Source: Chakrabartia godavariana (lineage in GTDB: Bacteria > Pseudomonadota > Alphaproteobacteria > Sphingomonadales > Sphingomonadaceae). Taken from it: DNA of 64,000 bases. A program made the position numbers and the translations under genes. The stretch is taken from contig RKSN01000002.1 of assembly GCA_005518185.1 (NCBI GenBank), positions 1 to 64,000 of the forward strand. Direction: 5' to 3'. Shown in pieces: positions 16,510 to 25,460 of this stretch (positions are counted from its first letter, which is position 1; the number at the start of each line of letters is the position of its first letter). Below the pieces are notes generated by a model, which was not told the DNA's origin, did no database searches, and worked only from the letters and a program-made list of their open reading frames with translations.

Positions 16510-18449
16510 GGCAGGGCGGGCTCCGAAGTGCGTCGGCAATCGTGATCGCGGCGCTGCTGCTGTCCGGCTGCAAGACGGACACAGGCAGCACGGCCGCCAC
16601 AACACCGGCCACACCCACGACCGCAGCGACCAGCGAAGGCGTCTATCCCAGTCGTCCGTCCGAGGCCCTGACGAGCAGCGATGTGCAGCAGATACTGGCA
16701 CAGGCCATTGAGGAAGCCACGGCGCGCCGCTTGCCCGCCACGATCGCCGTGGTCGACCGGGTGGGCAACGTCCTTGCCGTCTTCAACATGACGGGCGCCC
16801 GGCCAACGGCCATCACGCGCGCTGCCCCGAATGGCGACAGCAGCGACGTCCAGAACCTGACCGTGCCGGCCCCCGCCGCCGCCATCACCAAGGCGCTGAC
16901 GGCAGCCTATCTCTCTTCGAGCGGCAATGCCTTTTCCACGCGCACGGCCAGCCAGATCGTGCAGGAACACTTCCCGCCCGCGCCCAGCACGGTCGGGCTT
17001 GAAAGCGGTCCGCTCTTTGGCGTGCAGTTCAGTCAGCTGCCCTGTTCCGACCTCAACACGCGAGTCGATCAGGGGCTTATCGGACCGAAGCGTTCACCGC
17101 TCGGCATGGCCGCCGATCCGGGCGGGCTCCCGCTGTACAAGAACGGGGTCGTCGTGGGCGGCATCGGCATCATGGCCGATGGCGACTATGGCTATGACGC
17201 CTCCACGCTCGACATAGACCGGGACGACGAGGAGTATATCGCGCTCGCCGGCACGCTTGGATATGCCGCGCCCGACGCCATTCAGGCGGGTCGCATTTCG
17301 GTCGACGGGACGCTCCTGCGCTTTTCGGATGCCGAGATTTCCGGGCTCCAGGCGTCGGGTGCGCCGCGACCCTTTGCGACCTTGTCCGGAACCGTCGGGA
17401 GCCTGATTGCAGTCCGGGGGTACAACAACGCCGTCGTGACCGATGGCGTCGCTTATGGCACCGAAACATCGGGCGTCCGCCGTGCTACACGCACCGAGTT
17501 CTCCGATGTCGACGCATTTCTCCTGACCGATGGTCGCGGTTCGGCCCGCTTCCCCATCCGCGCCGGGACGGAAGCCTCTGCGGCGCTGTCTGCGGCCGAA
17601 GTGCGCGCCATTCTGGAAGAAGCCTTCGCCGTCATCAAACGCGCCCGCGCACAGATTCGCAAACCCCTCGACAGCCGGGCCGAAGTCACCGTCTCGGTCG
17701 TGGACTCCAACGGGGTCGTCCTCGGCCAGGTGCGGTCCCCGGATGCACCGGTCTTCGGGATAGACGTGTCGTTGCAGAAGGCCCGCACCGCCGCCTTCTT
17801 CTCCAATGCGAATGCCGCCAGCGACCTGCAAGGCACGAACGACAGCAATGTCACGCGCTATCTGACGGCCTATCGCGCCTTCCTGTCGAACCAGTCGCAG
17901 CTGACTGGTGAGAAGGCGATCAGCGCCCGATGGATCGGGCTTCTGGCGCGCCCCTATTTTCCGGATGGACAGGTGGACAGGCCCAATGGCCCGCTTTCCC
18001 GCCCGATCGGACAGTTCAGCCCATTTTCCACCGGGCTTCAGTCCGCGCTTGTCCTAAGGAATCTGGCCGCCCATCTCGCTTATGTCGGCGGCGCAGCCCC
18101 ATCGGATACCGACGGGCGCTGCACCGCATTGCCGCTCAACACAGCCGGCGTGAACCGCCTCCAGAACGGGATCCAGATCTTCCCGGGCGCCGTGCCGATC
18201 TACCGCGGGTCAACGCTGATCGGCGCAATCGGCACGTCAGGCGACGGCATCGATCAGGACGACATGATCAGCTTCCTCGGTCTTTCCAACGCGTCTGCAC
18301 GTCTCAACGGCGTTGGCAATGCGGCCAGCAGCCTGCGCGCCTCCAACATCCTGTTTCCGCAGGCTGGAAACGCGTCGCTGCCTTATGCCCAATGCCCATT
18401 CGCGCCGTTCCTCGACAGCGCGGCCCAAAACGTCTGCCAGGGCAAATGA
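16506..18449 (+). CDS. lipoprotein with two GlcG/HbpS-like (DUF336) domains
   Basis: 647 residues. Lipoprotein signal ending LLLSGC (Cys about 22). Two repeats of the GlcG/HbpS haem-degrading/haem-binding fold are suggested by LTSSDVQQILAQAIEEATAR and IAVVDRVGNVLAVFNMTGA in the first half, and by LSAAEVRAILEEAFAVIKRA and VSVVDSNGVVLGQVRSPDA in the second. Each is followed by the family's FSTRTA/AAFFSNA-type and GGIGIMADGD/GAIGTSGDGID blocks. It lacks CXXCH. Start ATG 16506 overlaps the upstream stop by 4 bp, and its own stop overlaps the next start. Possibly binds haem or a small cofactor for the conduit; function unproven. Confidence 0.78.
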   Translation: MRQGGLRSASAIVIAALLLSGCKTDTGSTAATTPATPTTAATSEGVYPSRPSEALTSSDVQQILAQAIEEATARRLPATIAVVDRVGNVLAVFNMTGARPTAITRAAPNGDSSDVQNLTVPAPAAAITKALTAAYLSSSGNAFSTRTASQIVQEHFPPAPSTVGLESGPLFGVQFSQLPCSDLNTRVDQGLIGPKRSPLGMAADPGGLPLYKNGVVVGGIGIMADGDYGYDASTLDIDRDDEEYIALAGTLGYAAPDAIQAGRISVDGTLLRFSDAEISGLQASGAPRPFATLSGTVGSLIAVRGYNNAVVTDGVAYGTETSGVRRATRTEFSDVDAFLLTDGRGSARFPIRAGTEASAALSAAEVRAILEEAFAVIKRARAQIRKPLDSRAEVTVSVVDSNGVVLGQVRSPDAPVFGIDVSLQKARTAAFFSNANAASDLQGTNDSNVTRYLTAYRAFLSNQSQLTGEKAISARWIGLLARPYFPDGQVDRPNGPLSRPIGQFSPFSTGLQSALVLRNLAAHLAYVGGAAPSDTDGRCTALPLNTAGVNRLQNGIQIFPGAVPIYRGSTLIGAIGTSGDGIDQDDMISFLGLSNASARLNGVGNAASSLRASNILFPQAGNASLPYAQCPFAPFLDSAAQNVCQGK

Positions 18450-20323
18450 TGATGCGTCGCCATGCCCTCCCGCTCCTCTTGCTCGCAGCCGGGACAGGTC
18501 AGGCGCATGCGCAGGAAACGCAGGCTGCGGACACGGCAACCGCTCAGCCAGCCGCCGCGCCCGAGGCGCTTGACCCGGTGTTTGAGGTCGATGCCGATGG
18601 CGCGCTCATCACCGGACGCCGCATTCCGGGCCGTGAACGCCCCTTGCCGGACAAGGTCACGCAGGAAAATATCGGTGCCGTCCGCGCACCACCGCCCGAG
18701 GCCTTCCCGACCGATCAGATCCCCATTCCAGACCGGTGGCGGCTCATTCAGGCGCTCGGCATCGTCAAGGAAAAGTGGTGGGACCCCTATCACCAAAACA
18801 CCTATAAGGGCGATCGTCCGATCAGCCTTGAAAAGAAGCCGCGCTGGCTCCCCATCAAGAGCGAGGACTGGTTCGTCGCAGCGTCGCTGGTGTCCGATAC
18901 CGTCATCGAACCGCGCAGCTTTCCGCAGCCCGTCGGACGTCAGGTCAACCAGACCCCCGGCGATCTCGACGTGTTCGGGCGGACCAGCAGCTTTGTCGCC
19001 TCGCAGACGTTCATCGGCGCGGTGTCGCTGTTCAAGGGATCGACGGCGTTCAAGCCACCCGAAATCGAATACAAGATCGCGCTTGCGCTCAACACGTCCT
19101 ATGTCGACGTCTCCGAACGGCGCCTCCTGTTCGTTCAGCCGGACCGTCCGCGCCACCGCTTTGACCATTTTCTGGGTGTCCAGGAACTGTTCGTCGACAA
19201 GCACCTGCGCAACGTTTCCGACCGGTATGACTTTGACAGCGTCCGCATCGGGATCCAGCCGTTTCAGGCGGATTTCCGGGGCTTCCTGTTCAACGATCAG
19301 CAGCTGGGCATCCGGTATTTCGGCAACCGCGACAACAATCGCGCGCAGTATAATTATGGCGTCTTCTGGCGGCTGGAAAAGGACACGAACTCAGGCCTGA
19401 ACAGCCTTGTCCAGTTTCCGCGCAAGGACTGGATCGCCTTTGCCAACGTCTACCGGCAGGATTTCCCGATCCCTGCGGTGACGAGCCAGATCACGGTCGT
19501 GTACAACATGAACCGTGAGGCCAAGGACATCCATATCGATGACAACGGCTTCCCTGTCCGCCCGGCCCTGCTCGGCAATCTGCGCGGCCGGAACTATGAC
19601 GTGGTCTATCTCGGCTATAATGCGGACGGCCATGCCGGGCGCATCAACTTCACGTCGTCGCTTTATGCCGCACTCGGCAGCGACCGGAACAGCATCTTTA
19701 CGGGTCGGCCTGCCCAGATCCGCGCGGGCTTTGCCGCGGTGGAAGCGAGCTATGACAAGGACTGGGCGCGTTTCCGCCTGTCGGGCCTGTATGCGACCGG
19801 CGACAACAATCCCTATGACAATCGCGAAACTGGCTTTGATGCCATTGTCGAAAACCCGATCTTTGCCGGAGCGGACACCAGCTACTGGATCCGCCAGTCG
19901 CTGCCTTTTGCCGGTGGCGGGCGAGTCATTGGTGTCAATGGCCGCAATGGCGTCCTGAATTCGCTCCGGTCATCGAAGGACGAAGGCCAGAGCAACTTCA
20001 ACAACCCCGGCACGATCCTGCTGGGCGCAGGCGCGGACCTTGATCTGACGCCACAGTTCCGGCTGTCCACCAATGCGAACCATCTGTGGTTCGCCAACAC
20101 GGCGGTTGTCCGGGAACTGCGCAATGAAGGGTCAATCCCGAAGTCGATCGGCTGGGATCTGTCGGCCGCGGCAATCTGGCGGCCGTCGATGATCCAGAAC
20201 GTCGTCTTCCGCCTCTCGGGCGCGATGCTCGAACCGGGTGCGGCCTTCAAAGACCTCTACACAACGACAGGTGGCAACAAGCGCCACTATTCGGTCCTCT
20301 TCAATACGGTTTTGTCCTACTGA
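18446..20323 (+). CDS. outer-membrane beta-barrel protein of the cytochrome operon
   Basis: About 625 residues. Start ATG 18446 (ATGA overlap with the upstream stop), followed by a signal peptide (RRHALPLLLLAAGTGQAHAQ). The rest alternates polar and aromatic residues as in outer-membrane strands, has many FRGFLFNDQQLGIRYFGN-like hairpins and ends in an aromatic residue (LFNTVLSY), the usual outer-membrane sorting end. No haem motif. No named family was recognised; it lies between a lipoprotein and a giant decaheme cytochrome, so a porin sheath for electron transfer, as MtrB is for MtrA/MtrC, is inferred. Its stop TGA overlaps the next ATG by 1 bp. Confidence 0.72.
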   Translation: MMMRRHALPLLLLAAGTGQAHAQETQAADTATAQPAAAPEALDPVFEVDADGALITGRRIPGRERPLPDKVTQENIGAVRAPPPEAFPTDQIPIPDRWRLIQALGIVKEKWWDPYHQNTYKGDRPISLEKKPRWLPIKSEDWFVAASLVSDTVIEPRSFPQPVGRQVNQTPGDLDVFGRTSSFVASQTFIGAVSLFKGSTAFKPPEIEYKIALALNTSYVDVSERRLLFVQPDRPRHRFDHFLGVQELFVDKHLRNVSDRYDFDSVRIGIQPFQADFRGFLFNDQQLGIRYFGNRDNNRAQYNYGVFWRLEKDTNSGLNSLVQFPRKDWIAFANVYRQDFPIPAVTSQITVVYNMNREAKDIHIDDNGFPVRPALLGNLRGRNYDVVYLGYNADGHAGRINFTSSLYAALGSDRNSIFTGRPAQIRAGFAAVEASYDKDWARFRLSGLYATGDNNPYDNRETGFDAIVENPIFAGADTSYWIRQSLPFAGGGRVIGVNGRNGVLNSLRSSKDEGQSNFNNPGTILLGAGADLDLTPQFRLSTNANHLWFANTAVVRELRNEGSIPKSIGWDLSAAAIWRPSMIQNVVFRLSGAMLEPGAAFKDLYTTTGGNKRHYSVLFNTVLSY

Positions 20324-23300
20324 TGTCCCTCATTGCCCGCCTCACCCTGCTGGTTGCGCTTGTCGCCCCGACCGCCCTGTTCGCGAACACCGCCGAAAAG
20401 CCGGTGGAACGCGACTATACTCTGGTCCGGACGGCTGCTGCGCCTGCCGGGCAAGGTCGGGCCGAGGCCGAACAGAAGAGCGCGGGCTGCGTGTCCTGCC
20501 ATACGAAGACCGACGCCTACAGCATGCACCGCTCGGAAGCTGTGGTGCTGGGCTGCACCGACTGCCATGGCGGCAATGCGGCGGTCGTCGCACCCGCTGG
20601 CGCGCATGAAGGTGAGCGGACCTATACAGCGGCCCTGGCCAAGGCACACGTGCTACCCCGCTATCCCAAGGCCTGGAACTGGCCCTCCTCCGCAAATCCG
20701 AAGCAGAGCTACACGCTGCTGAACAAGGAAAGCCCGGAGTTCATCCGGTTCAACAACCCGTCGGATTATCGCGTCGTCCGCGAATCCTGCGGCGCGTGCC
20801 ACATGTCCGTCATCGAGGCGACCGATCGCTCGATCATGTCGACGGGCGCCATGCTATGGGGCGGTGCGGCCTATAATAACGGGATCGCACCCTTCAAAAA
20901 CTACATCTTCGGCGAGTCCTACACAACCAAAGGCGAGCCTGCGAAGCTGCTGTCCCCCGGTGCGCCTCCGGGAACGCTGACCAAGGACCAGGAAGCACGC
21001 GGCGCCCTTGCCGCGCTGTATCCGCTGCCGACCTGGCAGGTTGTGCCGCCCGCCGACATCTTCCGCGTGTTCGAGCGCGGTGGCCGCACAATCGGCACGC
21101 AGTTTGCCGAAGTAGGTCTGCCCAATTCCACCGGACTTCTCCAGCGCCTGGAGGAACCCGGTCGCCCGGACATCCGCCAGTCCAACCGTGGCCCCGGCAC
21201 CGGCCTGCGCGTCGCGATCCCGGTTCTCAACATCCACAAGACGCGCCTCAACGACCCGTTCATGTGGTTCATGGGCACCAATGACCAGCCGGGCGACTAT
21301 CGCCATTCGGGCTGCTCAAGCTGCCACGTGCCCTATGCCAACAGCCGCGAGCCTGCGCAGAGCCTGACCTACGCCAAATTCGGCCGCGACGGGCAGACGG
21401 TCACGCTCGATCCGACCATCGCCGACAAGATGGAAGGCCAGAAGCGAGCGGGCGGCGACGCGGATCATGGCGGTCCGCACAAGGCCGGCGGTCATGACGA
21501 TCATGGGACGTCCACGCCGCACGAACCCCGCAAGGAAAGCGGCCATCCGCTTGAGCACGCCTTCACGCGCGCCATCCCGACCGCGCAGTGCATGAACTGC
21601 CACATGCACCAGCCCAACATCTTCCTGAACTCGTTCCTCGGCTACACGATGTGGGACTATGAAAGCGACGCGCCGCTGATGTGGCCTGCGAAGCAGAAAT
21701 ATCCGACGGCGGCCGAAACGAGGAAGGTGCTGGAGCGCAATCCCGAAGGCGCTGCGCCGCGCGGCAAATGGTCGGATGTCGAATTCGTCCGCCGCGTCTA
21801 TGACGATATCAACCCCAAGGCCAAGGACACGCAGTTTGCGGACTATCATGGCCATGGCTGGAACTTCCGCGCGATCTTCAAGCGTGACCGCGAAGGCAAT
21901 CTGCTCGATGCAGAGGGCAAAATCGTGTCGCACGATGACCCTGAGAAGTTCCGCAAGAAGGATGCAGGCCAGTTCCCCACGACCGGACAGCAGCCCGGCA
22001 AGGCGGTCCACCTGCTCGACATCCATGCCGAAAAGGGCATGCAGTGCGTCGACTGCCACTTCGCGCAGGACAGCCACGGCAATGGCCTGATCTATGGCGA
22101 AGTCGCAAATGCGATCGAAATCGGGTGCAAGGACTGCCACGGCACGTCTGGCGCCTATCCCTCTCTGCTGACCTCTGGTCCCGCTGCGCCACCGACCGGA
22201 AACAACCTAGCGCTCCTGCGCAATCCGGACGGGCAGCGCCGCTTTGAATGGAAGGAAGATGACGCCGGACGCCGCTATCTGGTCCAGCGTTCGATCCTTG
22301 ATCCCAAGCTCGAATGGCGCGTCAGCCTCGTCAAGGACAGCGTTGATCCCGACAGCCCGAACTTCAACCTGAAGTCGGCACGGGCAAAGCTGATGGGCAA
22401 GTCTGGCGCGGAAACCGGCAAGTTCGAATTCGGCGCCGGCATCCCCGAAGACCAGCTCGCGCACAAGGACAGCGAGATGGCCTGCTTCACCTGCCACCTG
22501 AGCTGGACGACAAGCTGTGGCGGCTGTCACCTGCCGATCGAAGCAAACTGGAAGACCTCGTCACACCATTTTGATGGCGAAGAAACGCGCAACTTCGCGA
22601 CCTATAATCCGCAGGTCGCGCGCGATGACATGTTCCAGCTCGGTCGCCATCAGACGACCAAGGGCAACATCATCACACCGATCCGGTCGACCTCGGCGCT
22701 CATCCTGTCGTCAACGAACGTCAACCGCGAGCGCATCTACGTCCAGCAGCCGCCCATTTCGGCCGCAGGCTTCTCGTCACAGGCGTTTGCGCCACACTTC
22801 CCCCATACGGTCCGGACGACCGAAACGAAGAAGTGCAGCGACTGTCACGTCTCGGCCGAAAATGATAACAATGCGATCATGGCGCAGCTGCTGCTGCAGG
22901 GCACCAACTTCGTCAATTTCGTCGGCATGTACGCCTGGACCGGCCTTGAAAACGGTGTCGAAGCCGTCCGCGTGACCGAATATGACGAACCCCAGGCCGT
23001 GTTCGGCTCCTACCTGCACAAATATGCCTATCCCGACTTCTACAAGGCCCATGTCGAGCGGAACGGCCGCGAACTGGTCAACTGGATCCGTGGCAAGTCC
23101 TTCGACAAGCGCCTGCGCGGTGAAACGGGCCTCAAGGAGAACATCCGCAATGAGGTGAAAGGCACCGACGATGCCGTCCGCTGCCTCCAGATGCGCGGCG
23201 AATATCTCTACGTCGCCGAAGGACGCGCCGGCTTTCGTGCCTATGACATCGCGTCGGTCGCGAACAAGGGCGTGTCGGAACGCATCCTCACCGGTCCGTT

Positions 23301-24327
23301 CTCGCCGCTTGGTCATGACACGCAGGTGAAGTCCGCAAACGCCACCTGCATGGCGCTGGCGACCAACCAGCCGATCAATCCGGCCAAGAACACCCCGGAA
23401 ATGCGCAACATGAACCAGGAACAGGCGTTCCACCCGATCTACAAATACGCCTTCGTCACGGACAGCGTCGAAGGCCTGATCCTCGTCGACATCTCGACGC
23501 TGATCGATGGGGAACCGCGCAACAACTTCCTGCACCGCGCGCTGACGTGGAATGCCGGCAATATCCTGAAGGGCGCACGCCACATCACGCTGGGTGGGCA
23601 CTATGCGTATATCGCGGCCGATGCCGGCGTGGTCGTTCTCGACCTCGACGATCCGCTCAAGCCCCGCGTGATGCAGGTACTGCCTGCGGACGACGCGCGG
23701 GCCTCCGCCCTCCAGTTCCGCTATCTGTGGGTCACCGACAAGGACGGCGTGAAGCTGTTCGACGTGACGGACGCCCGCAAGATCGTGCCGGTGCCCGAAG
23801 CGACCGTCCCGCTCGCCAATGCCCGGCGCATCTATGTGGCGCGCACCTATGCCTATGTCGCGGCAAAGCAGGATGGTCTCGTCATCCTCAACGTGACGAA
23901 CCCGGAAAAGCCGAAGATCTATCAGAAGGTGACGTTTGATGGTCGCCTGAACGATGCGGAGGACGTCATCGTCGGATCGACCAATGCGTCACTCTTTGCC
24001 TATGTGGCCGACGGGCGGAACGGGTTCAAAGTCCTGCAGCTGACGTCCCCGGCGTCGCAGCCCAATTATTACGGCTTCTCTCCCGCGCCGAAGCCTGAGC
24101 TGATCGCCTGGGCGAAGACGCCCTCGCCCGCGCTGGCCATGTCGAAGGGGCTGGACCGTGACCGTGGCGTGGACGAAACCGGGGGCCAGATCGCGGTGTT
24201 CGGGCGCGTGGGATCACGCCCGTTCAACCGGGAAGAGATGGAACGCTTCTATCGCAACCGCGGCGGGTTCCTCTACCGCGTGAGCGACAAGCCGACCTTC
24301 GCCGACTGGGTTCCCAAGAAGAAGTGA
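20323..24327 (+). CDS. giant exported decaheme cytochrome c with C-terminal LVIVD propeller
   Basis: 1334 residues. Signal peptide (LIARLTLLVALVAPTALFA), then ten CXXCH sites between about residues 55 and 840: CVSCH, CTDCH, CGACH, CSSCH, CMNCH, CVDCH, CKDCH, CFTCH, CGGCH and CSDCH. Residues about 395-420 form a His/Asp-rich insert (DADHGGPHKAGGHDDHG) that could bind metal. From about 950 to 1250 there are LVIVD-type beta-propeller repeats: YLYVAEGRAGFRAYDI, HYAYIAADAGVVVLDLDDP, YLWVTDKDGVKLFDV, YAYVAAKQDGLVILNVTNP and FAYVADGRNGFKVLQL. LVIVD repeats are typical of surface or secreted proteins. As the last gene of a coupled operon it is the best candidate for the cell-surface terminal of the electron path. 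A bidirectional terminator follows. Confidence 0.87.
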   Translation: MSLIARLTLLVALVAPTALFANTAEKPVERDYTLVRTAAAPAGQGRAEAEQKSAGCVSCHTKTDAYSMHRSEAVVLGCTDCHGGNAAVVAPAGAHEGERTYTAALAKAHVLPRYPKAWNWPSSANPKQSYTLLNKESPEFIRFNNPSDYRVVRESCGACHMSVIEATDRSIMSTGAMLWGGAAYNNGIAPFKNYIFGESYTTKGEPAKLLSPGAPPGTLTKDQEARGALAALYPLPTWQVVPPADIFRVFERGGRTIGTQFAEVGLPNSTGLLQRLEEPGRPDIRQSNRGPGTGLRVAIPVLNIHKTRLNDPFMWFMGTNDQPGDYRHSGCSSCHVPYANSREPAQSLTYAKFGRDGQTVTLDPTIADKMEGQKRAGGDADHGGPHKAGGHDDHGTSTPHEPRKESGHPLEHAFTRAIPTAQCMNCHMHQPNIFLNSFLGYTMWDYESDAPLMWPAKQKYPTAAETRKVLERNPEGAAPRGKWSDVEFVRRVYDDINPKAKDTQFADYHGHGWNFRAIFKRDREGNLLDAEGKIVSHDDPEKFRKKDAGQFPTTGQQPGKAVHLLDIHAEKGMQCVDCHFAQDSHGNGLIYGEVANAIEIGCKDCHGTSGAYPSLLTSGPAAPPTGNNLALLRNPDGQRRFEWKEDDAGRRYLVQRSILDPKLEWRVSLVKDSVDPDSPNFNLKSARAKLMGKSGAETGKFEFGAGIPEDQLAHKDSEMACFTCHLSWTTSCGGCHLPIEANWKTSSHHFDGEETRNFATYNPQVARDDMFQLGRHQTTKGNIITPIRSTSALILSSTNVNRERIYVQQPPISAAGFSSQAFAPHFPHTVRTTETKKCSDCHVSAENDNNAIMAQLLLQGTNFVNFVGMYAWTGLENGVEAVRVTEYDEPQAVFGSYLHKYAYPDFYKAHVERNGRELVNWIRGKSFDKRLRGETGLKENIRNEVKGTDDAVRCLQMRGEYLYVAEGRAGFRAYDIASVANKGVSERILTGPFSPLGHDTQVKSANATCMALATNQPINPAKNTPEMRNMNQEQAFHPIYKYAFVTDSVEGLILVDISTLIDGEPRNNFLHRALTWNAGNILKGARHITLGGHYAYIAADAGVVVLDLDDPLKPRVMQVLPADDARASALQFRYLWVTDKDGVKLFDVTDARKIVPVPEATVPLANARRIYVARTYAYVAAKQDGLVILNVTNPEKPKIYQKVTFDGRLNDAEDVIVGSTNASLFAYVADGRNGFKVLQLTSPASQPNYYGFSPAPKPELIAWAKTPSPALAMSKGLDRDRGVDETGGQIAVFGRVGSRPFNREEMERFYRNRGGFLYRVSDKPTFADWVPKKK

Positions 24328-24331
24328 GGAA

Positions 24332-24359
24332 GCGGCCCCGCCGGAAAGCGGCGGGCCGC
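24332..24359. terminator. bidirectional GC-rich hairpin between convergent operons
   Basis: GCGGC-C-CCGCCG (24332-24343) pairs with CGGCGG-GCCGC (24349-24359) with a one-base bulge and GAAAG loop. It sits in the 34-bp gap between the convergent LVIVD cytochrome gene and the ccm operon, with no strong U tract either way. Confidence 0.65.
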
Positions 24360-24361
24360 GA

Positions 24362-24547
24362 TCAGCGGGCGGTCGAGGCGACCGGGGTCCCGGGCTGGTT
24401 CGGGCTGCCCTGCCAGGCATAGCCCGCAACGGCGAGCATCAGCGCGGCCCCCAGCAGGTCAAGCGCGGTGCGCGACATGCGGCCGGACCTCCAAAGCGCG
24501 GCATAGGTCAAACCACACAGGGCAAATACAAGAAGCCAGGCGATCAT
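24362..24547 (-). CDS. CcmI-like N-terminal membrane stub
   Basis: 61 residues with two hydrophobic stretches (MIAWLLVFALCGLTYAALWR; LDLLGAALMLAVAGYAWQG). This matches the start of CcmI/CycH proteins, which normally run on into a TPR domain. Here translation ends right after GYAWQGSPNQPG, so the TPR part is absent. Start overlaps the ccmH stop by 4 bp, as ccmI usually does. The missing TPR half may be supplied by the separate membrane-anchored TPR gene at 7572-8495 (inference). Confidence 0.65.
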   Translation of the reverse strand: MIAWLLVFALCGLTYAALWRSGRMSRTALDLLGAALMLAVAGYAWQGSPNQPGTPVASTAR

Positions 24548-24936
24548 TTGCCCCTCCGTTTGGCGCGCCGCGCATAGAGCGCCCCTGCCGCCGCCAGCGC
24601 AGTGAGCGGGATGGCCCAGAGCGGCGCGGTCATGTCATTGAATTCGGGCTTCAGGCTGATCCACTGGCCATATCGACCCACCAGCCAGGCGCGCACGGCC
24701 TCCGGGCTTTCACCCGCTGCAATCCGCTCCCGGACCAGACGGCGCATGTCGCGCGCGAGATCGGCATTGCTGCCCGAAATAGGCTGTCCCTGACAAACAA
24801 CGCAGCGCAGCGTGTCCATGAGGGCAACCGCCTGCGCCTCCTGCTTCGGGTCAGGCAATGATTCTTCCGAATAGTCCTGGCTCAGGACCGGCTGCGCCAC
24901 GCCCAGCAGCGCAATCATCAGGAGACGACGCATCAA
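24544..24936 (-). CDS. ccmH: cytochrome c maturation protein CcmH/CcmL
   Basis: 130 residues: signal peptide (RRLLMIALLGVAQPVLS), the family's redox motif LRCVVCQGQPISGSNADLA (CxxC about 42-45), AWLVGRYGQWISLKP, and a C-terminal membrane helix (APLWAIPLTALAAAGALY). It reduces or holds the CXXCH cysteines of apocytochromes in the periplasm with CcmG and CcmF. Start overlaps the ccmG stop by 4 bp. Confidence 0.93.
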   Translation of the reverse strand: MMRRLLMIALLGVAQPVLSQDYSEESLPDPKQEAQAVALMDTLRCVVCQGQPISGSNADLARDMRRLVRERIAAGESPEAVRAWLVGRYGQWISLKPEFNDMTAPLWAIPLTALAAAGALYARRAKRRGK

Positions 24937-25460
24937 CGGGCTCCCAGCTGTTTGAGGATATCGGGTATGTCGGCTTCCGTGATGACGCCGATATGCTGGC
25001 CGACGACCCGGCCTTTCCCGTCGATGATGAACGTCTCGGGCACGCCCGCGGACCCGAACGCCATCTGCGCGCGCCCCTGTACGTCGAGGCCGACGCGCGC
25101 ATAGGGGTTTCCATTTTCCGAAAAGAAGCGGGCAAGGTCTTCCGACCGGTCATGAACGGCGACGCCGTTGATTTCGACCCCCATGGACTGCAGCTTCAGC
25201 AGGACCGGAACCTCAGCGATACAGGGGCCGCACCAGCTACCGAAGACGTTCAGCAATCGCGGCGTGCCATCGGCATAGTCGCGGCTGTTGGTGCCGGGCT
25301 GTTCCGGCAGTGCGGCGGGCGCATCAAAAGCGGGAAGCGGCTGGCCGACCAGTTGCGACGCAATCGTGCGATCCGACGGCCGCACCAGGGCGACGAGGAA
25401 CATCGCAAACAGCCCGACGGTGACCAGCACGGGCAACCAGAATACCCATTTCCGGGTCAT
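24933..25460 (-). CDS. ccmG: periplasmic thiol:disulfide oxidoreductase CcmG/DsbE
   Basis: 175 residues from ATG 25460; upstream in-frame starts lie within ccmF and are rejected. An N-terminal anchor (WVFWLPVLVTVGLFAMFLVAL) precedes a thioredoxin fold with the active site SWCGPCIAEVP and the cis-Pro region AGVPETFIIDGKGRVVG. It keeps apocytochrome c thiols reduced for haem ligation. Start overlaps the ccmF stop by 4 bp. Confidence 0.93.
   Translation of the reverse strand: MTRKWVFWLPVLVTVGLFAMFLVALVRPSDRTIASQLVGQPLPAFDAPAALPEQPGTNSRDYADGTPRLLNVFGSWCGPCIAEVPVLLKLQSMGVEINGVAVHDRSEDLARFFSENGNPYARVGLDVQGRAQMAFGSAGVPETFIIDGKGRVVGQHIGVITEADIPDILKQLGAR

Noticed and set aside
17930-18445. N-terminal extension of the outer-membrane barrel gene
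   Set aside because: It lies inside the GlcG/HbpS lipoprotein gene; ATG 18446 is followed at once by a signal peptide.
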